34,933 bases of DNA, taken from the NCBI GenBank assembly GCA_025937835.1, contig JAICQO010000072.1:1-34933 (forward strand), read 5' to 3'. This DNA comes from Polyangiaceae bacterium (lineage in GTDB: Bacteria; Myxococcota_A; Polyangia; Polyangiales; Polyangiaceae). Below are positions 1 through 10,100 of this stretch, piece after piece. Below the pieces are notes generated by a model. That model was not told where the DNA came from. It made no database searches and saw only the letters and a list, made by a program, of their open reading frames with translations. How positions within the stretch are numbered: position 1 is the first letter of the stretch; the number at the start of each line of letters is the position of its first letter. The position numbers were made by a program, and so were the translations under genes.

Positions 1-83
1 CTCACGCCTCGCGTCGAGCCGCCGAGCAGATCGTCGGCGGCTCATTCAGGGGACATTCCGGGGACGCGGGCCCCGGGACGTTG

Positions 84-167
84 TGCGAAGGGGGGGACTT
101 GAACCCCCATGGGAATAACCCCGCTAGCACCTCAAGCTAGTGCGTCTGCCAGTTCCGCCACCTTCGC
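84..167 (-). tRNA. tRNA-Leu (anticodon GAG)
   Basis: Read on the minus strand this folds as a complete class II tRNA. The acceptor stem GCGAAGG pairs with CCTTCGC. A D-arm follows, then the anticodon stem CTAGC/GCTAG around loop TTGAGGT, giving anticodon GAG at 131-133. There is a long variable arm (GGG..CCC) and a T-arm GGGGG-TTCAAGT-CCCCC. The long variable arm and GAG anticodon identify a leucine tRNA reading CUC/CUU codons. The discriminator base is A (84). The next bases read CAA, so the CCA tail is not encoded and must be added by tRNA nucleotidyltransferase. Confidence 0.95.
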
Positions 168-441
168 GTACGCTCCCTGTCCGCTCCCCCTTCCCCACGA
201 CGTGGGTCTGCGCGGCCGGCTTGCGGCGGGTCGCGCTGTGGGGGTTCGGGCTTTGGAAGCGCATCGGGCGACGGGGTCTAGCTCAGTGGGGCGGGCATCG
301 GCAAGCCCCTTTGCGCGGATCGGCACGATTTGGGGGACGATCCTGCGGTGCCAGGCGCGGCTGCAGAGCCGAATCGGGCGCGCAGAGTGGCCCGGCGCCC
401 GCTGCGCCGAGCTGCGCGCACTTTTCTACGGGGGGACCCCT

Positions 442-1551
442 TCAGCCGACTGCGCTCTCTACCGCGGGGTCGCGCGGAGGGAGCAGGCGGGACATCACGG
501 AGAGCACTTCGCCCATTTCGAACGGCTTGCGGACCCAGCTGTCGACGAGGTGTTCGACTGCGTCGGGCACGCCGCTGGCGACGCCGCTGATCAGGATGAC
601 TTTGATGCGCGGGTTCGCGGCGCGGAGGCGCTGCAGTGAAGCAGCGGCGCCCGCGGCGAGCGGGGAGAGATCGACGAGCGCAAAGTCGTAGTCGCCCTGG
701 GCGAGGGCGCCCTCGAACTCCGCGGCGCTCGCGACGAGCACGGTCTGGACGCCGTAGGGCTCGAGCGACATTTCGATCAAGGAGCGCACGGCCGCGTCGT
801 CTTCGATGACGAGGGCGCGTGTGCCCGCAACGCCGGCGGCGGAGTGACGCTGGGGGCGGGTGGCGCTGCGGGCTTCGACGACCGGCCAGGTGAGCTCGAA
901 GCAGGCGCCCGCGCCGGAGCTGCCGACGATATCGAGGCGGCCGGAATGCGCGGCGGCGAGGGCGTGGGAATGGCGCAGGCCGAGGCCGGCTCCGCCGCGG
1001 CGCGTGGAGACGGGGCCGTTGAAGACCGAGCTCGCGCGCTCGGGGGCGATGCCGGGACCCTCGTCCTTGATGCTGAAGATGACCTGCGAGTCTTCCTCTC
1101 TCAGGTCGAGCGTGACGCGGCGGCCGGACGGAGTGAACGCGATGGCGTTCAAGAGCACGTTGGTAAGGATTTGTAGGACAGCACCCGAGTCGTTGATCCG
1201 CGCATGACAGCCGGGCTCGGGATCGAGCACGAGGTCGACGCCGCGCCGGCGTGCCTCGGGCGTGACGCCGGTGACAGCGCCGGATGCCGCTGCGTGTGCG
1301 GTGCCGTAGGCGCTGGAGGCCTCGAGCACTTCGGCGCCGATGGCGCGACGAGCGATGCCGTGACCGAGGCGGGCGTGAGTTCGCGCGACGTCGAGCGCTT
1401 CACGCGCACCACCGTCGGGAAGTTGCGCACGCACGACGTCGAGCCACCCGAGCACGACCGTGAGCGCGTTCGAGACGTCGTGCAGAGCGAAGCCCAGTTC
1501 CTGCGTGCGCTCGTCGGGCTCTGCGCCCGGTGCTCGGCGTGCTCGCGTCAC
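442..1551 (-). CDS. Soluble hybrid histidine kinase (HisKA-HATPase-receiver)
   Basis: A 369-residue predicted two-component protein. The H-box LHDVSNALTV places the phospho-accepting His at residue 24, followed by a HATPase_c domain (N-box NVLLNA near 131-136, G1 DEGPG at 163-167, then the Gly-rich GGAGLGL). A C-terminal receiver begins at ALVIEDD, has its Asp in ALVDLSP and ends with the Lys of RKPFE. There is no membrane segment and no recognisable sensor domain before the H-box, so the input is probably a partner protein or is absent. The start is GTG at 1551 with no clear Shine-Dalgarno sequence, so it is uncertain. It lies 101 bases downstream of the lipoprotein gene at 1653-3557 on the same strand. 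That gap is richer in A+T than its surroundings and may hold its own promoter. The substrate is unknown. Confidence 0.85.
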   Translation of the reverse strand: MTRARRAPGAEPDERTQELGFALHDVSNALTVVLGWLDVVRAQLPDGGAREALDVARTHARLGHGIARRAIGAEVLEASSAYGTAHAAASGAVTGVTPEARRRGVDLVLDPEPGCHARINDSGAVLQILTNVLLNAIAFTPSGRRVTLDLREEDSQVIFSIKDEGPGIAPERASSVFNGPVSTRRGGAGLGLRHSHALAAAHSGRLDIVGSSGAGACFELTWPVVEARSATRPQRHSAAGVAGTRALVIEDDAAVRSLIEMSLEPYGVQTVLVASAAEFEGALAQGDYDFALVDLSPLAAGAAASLQRLRAANPRIKVILISGVASGVPDAVEHLVDSWVRKPFEMGEVLSVMSRLLPPRDPAVESAVG

Positions 1552-1652
1552 CGGCCAAAACTAACGTGGGAATTCCAGCCCGGCCAGCTCTTTATGTCTT
1601 CGCGTGAAACTTTGAGGGGTGAATGTCCGCGCTTATCAAACTATGTGACGAG

Positions 1653-3557
1653 CTAGTTCAGCGTCTTTACCGGTAGGTTCACCGATGCTGGAAGGAAAAG
1701 CGTGTAGCGATCCCCCGCACCGACGCGCGTTTCCGCAATGGGCAGAGCGGAGCGGGCCTCGCTGACCGTGCGCGTGGCTTGGCCTTCCGCATCGAGCAGG
1801 ACGTAGGCGCGTAGCCGTGATTGTGCGGGCCTGTAGCGCGCGGGGTAGAGCTCGACGGCTCGGCGCGGTGCATTGGCGATGCGCACGTCACCCTCGAGGC
1901 GTATCGGCAATGGCAGCGCCACCGGCGCGATCTGCTTCGGGCTCTCGAGGTCAGTAGCGAGATCGACGCCGGCCATGACGAACCACGGCAGCTTGGACGC
2001 ATCCGGTGGCCGCACGGAGAAGTCGACTTTGCCGAAGTCCGAGCCGACGCTGAACTGACCGCTCACGTTGCTGATCGAGCCGAGCGCGAAGCGTGGTGCG
2101 GGTGGGGCAGCTCCGAGCGCTCGGGTGAGCAGGCTGGAGCCAGCCCCGACCTTCGACGGCTCGACCGCGACGAGGGCCCCGAACACTCCCGAGTTGTTCC
2201 AGCTGAACACGGCGCGCCCCCGGAGCTCGATTCGGGCGGGCAGCTCGAGAGTGCGTCCGGTCTGGCGGCGCGGCGTCTCGGCCACCTCCCACAGGGCTTC
2301 GGCCCCGGCATATTCGTCGACGTTTTCGGCGGGGGTGGCGCGAACGCGATACTTTCCAGGCAGCAATGCGACGGTAAAGCGGCCGTTCCGGTCGGTCTGG
2401 GCGCGCGCCTCGAAGGTCGCGGACACGCCGGAGCCGACGTTGGCGAGCTCGGTCGCGGTGAGCAGGACCCGAGCGGACAGGGGACGACTATCACCCGCGC
2501 CGAGCACCTGCCCCTCGAAGCTGACCGGAACGGACAAGGCGGGCGGCGGCTCGATGACCGCGGAGCCGCGATCGAAGATCTCGACGGTCTTGCGCTGGTA
2601 ATAGAAGGTCGGCGCGGACAACCCCGCGGGGGGCGACAGTCGCACGAGCTCCGTCGAGCTCGTGTCGGCATCCGGGTTTCCGTAAGTCCAGACCGGGTAG
2701 AAATACAGCGGCGGGTCGAGGTCGTACGGGCTCTTCGCGTCCGCCGGGATGGTTTGCGTGGTCGAGATCAGGCGGCCGCCGTCGGGCTCGACCAAGTCGA
2801 CCGTCCACTTTTCCAGGCTGTACGCGGTGGGCAGCCGCACCTGAACGCCGAGCGACGCGGGGCTCGGCAGCTTGACGGTCAGCGGGGCGAGCGCAGAGCT
2901 CCCGAGCGGCTGCTGCCGAATGAGCTGCGGGGGCAGCGTGCACTTCGAGCGGAGCAGGTCGTCGTTCGCGAGCGAGGCCGAGAGAGCGCGCGGCTCCACG
3001 TACACGTCGTAGGCGCCGAGTGCTCCGCGAAAACGCACCGCGTGCGGGAGCGGGTCGTTGCCCGCCTCGAGCAGCTCCGTGTTGACCTCCGCTCGGTATT
3101 CGTCCGCGACGAGGCCCAGGCGACCGACGGACGGGATCAGCGTGAAGCGCGCGGGCAACGTATCGGCGACGACGGGCACGCTGCCTGCGGGCTCTTGGTA
3201 GGAGACGAAGCTGGCCCCGCGGCAAGCCTCGGGCACGCGCGCGGTCACCGTGATTTCTGCGAAGCCGCCGAAGTCGAGGTCGAACTCGCCGGAGAGCGGG
3301 ATGTCGGCGTCCAGGTACACGGGCTTGCCGCCGAAGCCCGTGGCGGTGCTGTGCGGGGTCAGCTCGAACAGCACGTGCTCGAGGCTCACCTGCGCGGGAC
3401 GCGCCAGGCACGCCCCTTCCGAACAGAATCCGTTGCCGCAATCGCTGCTCGACGTGCACTCGTTGACCGCCGTGGTGCGCTCGCGCTCGGCGAGCGCGGT
3501 CACCGAGCAGCCGGACAGCGCGTAGCCGAGGATCCACAGCGAGAGCGCACGACTCAC
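1653..3557 (-). CDS. Large lipoprotein with Cys-rich motif and carboxypeptidase-regulatory-like domain
   Basis: A 634-residue predicted lipoprotein. Starting at the GTG at 3557 gives a short hydrophobic signal ending in a lipobox LSGC (lipid Cys at residue 17). That GTG overlaps the stop of the upstream lipoprotein gene (GTGA), a typical sign of translational coupling. The frame is open further upstream, but that part is antisense-like and lacks a signal peptide. Residues about 34-50 hold four cysteines in a pattern C-x5-C-x4-C-x4-C, like the short Cys-rich motifs of myxobacterial surface proteins. Around residues 346-430 the pattern (SFEGQVLGAGDSRPLSARV through GRFTVALLPGKYRVRATP) resembles a carboxypeptidase regulatory-like/Cna-B beta-sandwich. 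The rest is predicted beta-rich and unassigned. It is probably an envelope or cell-surface structural or adhesion component. The role is unknown. Confidence 0.8.
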   Translation of the reverse strand: MSRALSLWILGYALSGCSVTALAERERTTAVNECTSSSDCGNGFCSEGACLARPAQVSLEHVLFELTPHSTATGFGGKPVYLDADIPLSGEFDLDFGGFAEITVTARVPEACRGASFVSYQEPAGSVPVVADTLPARFTLIPSVGRLGLVADEYRAEVNTELLEAGNDPLPHAVRFRGALGAYDVYVEPRALSASLANDDLLRSKCTLPPQLIRQQPLGSSALAPLTVKLPSPASLGVQVRLPTAYSLEKWTVDLVEPDGGRLISTTQTIPADAKSPYDLDPPLYFYPVWTYGNPDADTSSTELVRLSPPAGLSAPTFYYQRKTVEIFDRGSAVIEPPPALSVPVSFEGQVLGAGDSRPLSARVLLTATELANVGSGVSATFEARAQTDRNGRFTVALLPGKYRVRATPAENVDEYAGAEALWEVAETPRRQTGRTLELPARIELRGRAVFSWNNSGVFGALVAVEPSKVGAGSSLLTRALGAAPPAPRFALGSISNVSGQFSVGSDFGKVDFSVRPPDASKLPWFVMAGVDLATDLESPKQIAPVALPLPIRLEGDVRIANAPRRAVELYPARYRPAQSRLRAYVLLDAEGQATRTVSEARSALPIAETRVGAGDRYTLFLPASVNLPVKTLN

Positions 3558-4132
3558 GGCTGGATCTCCGAAGGGCTCGGGCAATTCACGAGATCGTTCG
3601 GGTTCTGGCCCGGCCGAACGACGTTCAGCCACCAGGTGATCATGGAGGTGTCGCCGACGCCGCGGATCAGGTCCGGACGGCAACGAAGGCTGTCCCAGTT
3701 GTTCTCGTGGGAGACCAGCAACGTGAGCTGGTAGCAACGGCCGCTCATGGCTTCGGTCGCCTGCGCGGTGAAGCGCACTGCCCGGTCGGTCTCGTCGAAG
3801 GTCCCGGGCGCAATCCTGACGCTCTTACAGAAGACCTCCTTCGTGCGCTCGGGAAAGCCGAAATCCTGGAGCATGCCGAAGGTAACTGCCTCGCCGTTGT
3901 CCTCCGAGCGGATCGGGACGTCGAAATCGATCGTGACCGGCAGGTCGGTCTCGACGATCACGCGCCCCACGATCGGCAGGGCGGCCGCCGCGTCCAGGAA
4001 CACCGGCGTGGTCGTGGGCTCTTCGTACTGCGGTGGATCCGCGACCAGGCAGCCGCTCGAGAGGGCAGACAGCGCCGACAGGCACAGGCTGGGAAGCGCG
4101 AGCCGGTGTCGCGCGCAGGGCTCGGGTCTCAT
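3554..4132 (-). CDS. Predicted lipoprotein of unknown function
   Basis: A 192-residue protein starting at ATG 4132, with an N-terminal positive/hydrophobic stretch and a lipobox-like LSSGC (Cys28). The mature part has scattered cysteines and a region (PIVGRVIVETDLPVTIDFDVP) that looks like an Ig-like/beta-sandwich edge, as in bacterial Big-type domains of myxobacterial lipoproteins. No family was recognised with confidence. It begins 37 bases after the stop of the giant TPR gene and overlaps the next lipoprotein by 4 bases, so all three are probably cotranscribed. The pair may act together at the outer membrane, but this rests only on gene order. Confidence 0.75.
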   Translation of the reverse strand: MRPEPCARHRLALPSLCLSALSALSSGCLVADPPQYEEPTTTPVFLDAAAALPIVGRVIVETDLPVTIDFDVPIRSEDNGEAVTFGMLQDFGFPERTKEVFCKSVRIAPGTFDETDRAVRFTAQATEAMSGRCYQLTLLVSHENNWDSLRCRPDLIRGVGDTSMITWWLNVVRPGQNPNDLVNCPSPSEIQP

Positions 4133-4169
4133 GCGGTTTGCCGTATCTTTATCGCCGCCGTCCCGGGCG

Positions 4170-7100
4170 TCAAAGCCGCGAGCTCCGGACCACGCGCCAG
4201 CGCGTTTCGGCGTACTCGAGGCTCACGGCCATCTGGAGCAGGGAGCGGATCGAGGAGTTCGAGCGGGCGAGCTCCGCGAGCGAGTCGGGGCTGCCGAGCC
4301 GTTCGACGGGTATCTGTTCGTCGATGCAGACCTCGCGCAGCGCGACGCCGAGATCGCCGCACACGAACAACCCGGCGCGGCGGGTGGCGGAGCCGGCGAG
4401 GTGGATCGCGCCGTCGTACTCGAGCGCGCGCGGCTCGTCGCACAGCTCGCGCAGCTGGCGCTGCAAGCGCGCCGGGATGCTCTCCCAGAGGATCTCGGCC
4501 AGGCTCGGGATGCCTCCGGAGTTCGAGCCGCCCTGGGGCGGGCCGAACGCGAAGCGCAGACCGGCGAGCACGGCGCGCGCCTGCGCCTCCGACGAGCCGA
4601 ACAGCAGCACGAACTGCGGTAGCGTGCCGAGCAGCATCGCGCCGAGGTGAAAGGCGAGCTCCGGCGTCTCGCTGCGCACGTCCCCCGAGACCACGATCGC
4701 CGGCGGTGAGAGCAGGGCCAGGCTCACGGTGATCGAGCCCGCGCTGCGGCGCTGGAAGAGCGGCGTGCGCGAAAGGCCGAGCGCGCGCGACGCCGCGGCG
4801 TACGCCTTGGCGAGCGGCGTCGGCGAGCCCTGTGGCACACGCTCGAGGCCGGTCACGCCGTAGGTCGAGGCGTCGCGACGGAACACGTGCTCGGCGCCCT
4901 CCCAGACCAGCGCGAAGGCGTCGAGCGCCCGCGAACCGAGGTCCCGCAGGATCAGCGTGCGCACCGTGTCGGGGTTGTCTTCGATGTCCGAGAGCGGGGG
5001 CGGGCGCACGCGCTCCGCGGCGCCCTCGAGCACCGACAGGGTGTGCGTGATGGCCTCGGCGTGTACGGCGTTTCCCTCGCGCAAGGTCGCCTGATAGAGG
5101 CGCTCGAGCGCGAAGCGGTCCCCGGGGTGTAGCAGCGCGAAGCGCCGGCACACGAGCAAGAAATCGCGCGCGCGATCCGGGTTTCGCTCGAGGCGCTCGA
5201 GTAGCTCTCGGCCCGCGCCATAGTCGCCCGCGAGCAGGCCCTCGTAGAGCGCGGCTTCGTGGGAGTCGCGGAGCAGCGCCGGAGGCTCGGTCGAGGTGCG
5301 GCGCTCGATCGCCGGCACCAGGCGCTCGGCGGACGGGCGCACCGAGTAGCGGCCAGCGGGGAGCGAGCCGGCGGCTTCGACTGGGATGCTGAAGTGCTCG
5401 GGCTCGGGTTGGAAGCTGGTGCGCGGCAGCGGATCGAGCGCGGGCGGGTTCACGGACGGCACGTAGTCCACGACGATGCGCTCGCCCGCGATGCTCGGAT
5501 CGGTCGGGCGCTGCGAGTAGCGGCCGCGCAGCGGATCGAAGCTTTGGGCGCGGTGCAAGCCCGAGGAGCGCGCACGCTCGGCGAGAACGTCGACGCTCAG
5601 CTGGCGGGCCTTCTCGCGCACGACCGGGTCCTTGGCGAGCAGCTCGAGGTAGCGCGAGGCGCGCTCGAAATCGCCGAGCGCGCGCGCCAGCTTGGCCGCG
5701 CGAAACGCGACCTCGGCGGGGTTGACGAGGCTCGTCAGATCGCCGGCCAGCGCTTGGTCGTAGGCGTCGAGGGCGGGCGCGGAGCCGCCCTGATCGGAGA
5801 GCCGCTCGGCCAGCCCGAGCGCGAGCAACGGGCGGCGGCCGAGCGCCGCCTCGGCGCGTTCGAGCTCGGCCCGCGCCGCCTCCGGGCCCGCGGAGTGCTC
5901 GAGCGCCTCCGCCAGCAGGTAGGCGCGGAGCTCGAGCTGCTCCGGGGGCAGCTTCTCGCCCAGGCGGCGCAGCACGGCGACCGTGGTCTCGGCCTCGCCC
6001 GGCAAGATCCGCCCGTTGCGCCGGTATTCGAGCGACAGAGACAGGAGCTGCGCCGTGGCAGATTGCGGATCGAGGCGGGTCGCGGACTGCGCGCGGCGCA
6101 GCGCCGCCTCGTCGGCCCCGCCCGCGAGCGACGCGCGCGCGGACTCGATCCAGAGCGATACGCGCCGCGGCGGCGGGAGCGAGGACAGCCCGGCGACGTG
6201 CTCGAGCGCGGTCGCGAGCGCGAGCGGGTCGTCGCGGCGGCGTTCGATCTCGACCGCGAGCTCGAGGATGGCCTCGTTGTGCGCCCAGGTCTCGATGCTG
6301 GTGAGCGCTGAGCGGGCGCTCTCCGCGTCACCCCCCTGGAGGAAGGCCTCGCACGAGCGGCGCACGAGATCCGCGGTCTCCTCGGGATCGCGGGCGCTGC
6401 GGCTGGCTCGCAGCCAGAGCGGGGCCGCTGCGAGCGGCGCGCCGAGCCGCTGCTGCAAGTCGGCGAGCATGCGCAGCGCGCTCAGGCTGTCACCGGTCGC
6501 GCCGAGCAGCTCCTCGAGCTCGCTGCGGGCGTCCTCGGCGCGGCCCAGGCGTTGCTCGAGCACGGTGGCCCGCCGCAAGCGGATGGCGCGGACATCCTCG
6601 GGCGACCGGGCGAGCGCGGCGCGCCGTGCGAGCAGCTCGGCGAGCCGCTCGTAGTCGCCGCGGCGCTCGGCCTCGCGCTCCACGCCGGCGATCGCGTTGG
6701 CGTCGCTCGGATCGAGCGCGAGCACCTCTTCCCAGCGCATCAACGCCGCGGAGCGGTCGCCCGCTTCCTGGAAGAGCTCCGCCAGCTCGCGCAGCAGGCC
6801 GAGCTCTTCCGGCGTGCCGCGCGAGAGCTCGATCAGCGCCGCGAGCGCGCCCGCGAGCGGCTCGAGCTGGTTCGAGGCGCGCGAGATGGCCGCGAGGTTC
6901 TCGAACAGCTCGCGCGAGCGCGGCGCATTCGGGATTTCGCGCTCGATCACGCGCACGGCGCGCACGAAGTCCCCGCGCTCGGCCAGAAGGTGCGCGCACT
7001 CGGCGACGAGCAGCGGGCGCTGGTCGTGGTCCGGGCCGAGCCGATCGAGCTCCTGCTCGATCGCGAGCAGGAGCCTGTCGTGGAGCCGGCCGCGGCGGAA

Positions 7101-10100
7101 CAGCGACACCAGCCGATCGCGGATCTCCCGGTCGAGCGCGGGCGACAGCCCGTCGACCTCGAGCGCCCGGTCCAGGTAGTCCACCGCCTCGAGCACCGTC
7201 TCGGCGCGCTCGGAGAGCTCGACCAGGGTCTTCGCGCGCTCCGCCGGCGGCACGGCGTCGAGCACGATCTCGATCAGCTCGGGGTCGTCGAGCTCGCGGG
7301 CTGCCCGCTCGGCGCGGGCCACGAGCTCGGCGTTCTCGGGATCGCGGCGCGCGGCAAAGGCTAGGAAGCGCGCGTGGAGCCCCTCGTCGTTACGGCCGAG
7401 CGCGAGCTCGGCGGCGAGCTCGAGCAGGGCCGCTCCGGCGCCGCTCGAGCGGTCGCCGAGGTCTTCCCGCCGGGCCTCGAGCCACGAGCCCGCCTCGGGC
7501 GCGAGCCTCGACGACAGGGGCAAGAGATGCGCGAACTCGGGGGAGCCCGGATCGCAGCGGCGCGCGTGCTCGAGCGCGGTGAGCCCCAGCTGGACGGCTC
7601 CGAAGCGGGTGGTGAGCAGCTCCGCGCACTGGATCGCGAGCCGCGCGCCCTCCGCTCCCTCGACGCGAGCGAGCAGCGCCTCGGTCGCGCGCTCGACGCG
7701 AAGCTGCAACACCTCGCGCTCGCCGGGGGCGCGCGCCAAGAGCTCGCCGAGCGCGCGGTTCAGGCCGGACAGCGTCGAGGATTCGGGGCGCACCGACAGC
7801 GCGCGGAGCAAGATGTCCACGCGCTGGAGCAGCCCCTGCTCGCTCGAGCCGGCCAGCAGCGCCGCCTTCTGCAGCCAGGCTGCGCGCAGCTCCGCGCTCG
7901 AAGTCCGATCGGCGGCGCGCTCGATCGCGCTCACGACCTCGGCCATCTCGCCCACGCGCTCGCCGATGCGCGCCATGGTCACGAACGCCACCCCCTCGGA
8001 AGGGACGAGCTCGAAAGCGCGCACGGCGTGGGCGAGCGCCAGTGACAGCGCCCTGCGGCGCTCCATCTGCCGCGCCGCACGATAGTGCGTGGCACGCTCG
8101 CCGTAGCGGCCCGACGTGGCGTCGGCGAGGCGCGCGTAGACGCGCTCCAGCGCCTCGAGCTGGTCGTCCCCCGCGGCGCGCTCGATCACGCCGAGCACGT
8201 CCGTGCGGGTCGGATCGAGCTCGAGCGAGCGGGCCGAGTGCTCGAAGGCTTGCTTCGGTCGGTCGAGCTCGAGGGCCAGCGTCGCGGACACCACCAGGAT
8301 CCGCGCGGCCTCGGCCGGATCGCTGCGGCGCCCGGCCAGATCTTCGAGGCGGTGCAGCGCGGCGTCGGCCCCGCCGAACGAGAGCACGTCGCTCGCGTAG
8401 CATTCCACGCCGTGCAGCGGATCGAGCGCGAGCGCGCGCTCCCAGGCCGCGAAGGCCGAGAGCGGATCGGAGGCGAGATCCCAGTACGCCGCGCCGAGCT
8501 CGCGGAAGGCCCGAGCGGTGCCGCGCTGGTCGGATTCGCTGAGCGAGGCCAGCGCCTCGGCCCGGGCCGCGTGCAACGCGATCCGACCGTCGGAGCTCTG
8601 TGCGGGCAAGGCCGTGTCGAGCTCTGCCAGCACGGTCGTGCCCCAGGCGCCCTCGTTCATGGCGCGCATCAGGCAGCGCGCGGCGCCGTCGGCGTCGATC
8701 GCCGCGCGGCGCCGGCGCGAGAGATCGAGCAACACCTCGGCGCGCGTGCTGCCGGTGGCGCCCGAGCCGAGCCAGCGCTCGAGCGCCGTGATGCCGAGGC
8801 CGGCCTCGCCGGTCATCTCTGCCACGGCCAGCACGGACAGCCGCAGATCGAGCGCGCGCGGGCCGATCACGTCGAGCGCGCGGCGAGCCAGGGCGCTCGC
8901 GCGCATCGGCTGCTGCGGAGCCAGCGCCATCAGCGCTCGCCCGACGGGCACGGCGAGCTCCGCGACCGGCATCGCTTGCGACAAGAGGAACGCGATCGCG
9001 TCGGCGAGCGACCCGCCGTCGCCGGCGCGGCGCGCGCGCTCGAGCCGCTCGGACGCGGCGCGCGCGTCGCCCGGCCGGAGCGCGACGCGGCGCTGGCTGA
9101 AGGCGAGCGCCAGGATCGGCTCACCCAGCCGCTCGTAAGCGTCGGACAGCGCCGCGCACAGCTCGGCGCGCGGCGCGATCACGGCCAGCGCGCGTTCCAT
9201 CGCGCGGGCTCCCCAGGCGTCGCGGCTCTCTGCTCCGACTTCGGCGCGCACCGCGAGCGCGCGCGCCGAGGTCGGATCGGCCGCCACCGCTTGCTCGGAT
9301 GCCTCACGCGCGGCCTCGAGCTCGCCCTGCGCGAGCAGTGACTCGGCCGCGATCGCGAGCAGCGCCGCGCGCGACACCGCGCCGAGCCCGTGCGCGAGCT
9401 TCGACAGCGCGCGCGCCCGGAGCAGCTCGTCTCCGCGCTCGGCGGCCAGGAACACCAGCCGGCTCAGCGCGGGCGCGTACGCCGCGCCGTCGTCGAGCAG
9501 CGGCCGGAGCTCGGCGACCGCCGCCTCGAGCGCGCCGGCCTTGCGCAGCATGTCCGCCTTCTGCAGCTTGTGCCGCGCGCGCTCGAGCGGCGAGGTCGAG
9601 AGCCGTGCGAGCCGCTCGTAAAACTCTGCGAGCTCCGCGTGCCGCCCCTTCTGCACCAGCAAGCGCTCGACGGCTTTCTGATGGCGGAAATCGCCGGGGA
9701 CGAGCTCGGTGAGCTCGCTGAGCGCCGCGAGCCGCGCGTCGGCGTCGTCGGGCGAGGCGCCGAGCAGCTCCACGATGCGCTCGAGCACGGGAGCGCGCTC
9801 CGAGCCCACCAGCTCCGCGAGCTCGGCGCGGAGCCCCGCGAGCCTCTGGTCGCGCTCGCGGACGCGCTCCGTGAGCGCTGCGAGCGACAGAGCGGCCTCC
9901 TCCTTCGGCAGCCGCTCGAGCACGTAAACGGCGAGCTTCGGATCGTCGATTCGCTCGGCGGCCAGCGTCGAGAGCTCGCGCAAGAGCTGCGCTCTGCCCG
10001 CGAAGCCCGGCTTGTCGAGCAGCACGCGCACCAGCGCTTCCACGAGCGGCAGCGGGTCGCGCGCCGCGGCCGCGTAGCGCACCAGCGCTTCGTGGGCCTC

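Noticed and set aside
270-345. tRNA-like stretch (GGGGTCTAGCTCAGTGG...) on the plus strand
   Set aside because: It resembles a D-arm start, but the GCTC has no matching GAGC, and there is no anticodon arm or T-arm with TTCGA. At most it is a tRNA-like relic or chance match.
1821-3734. 637-codon plus-strand open frame opposite the large lipoprotein
   Set aside because: Arg/Gly/Ala-rich composition typical of an antisense shadow. The minus strand has a lipobox, a coupled start and domain-like sequence.
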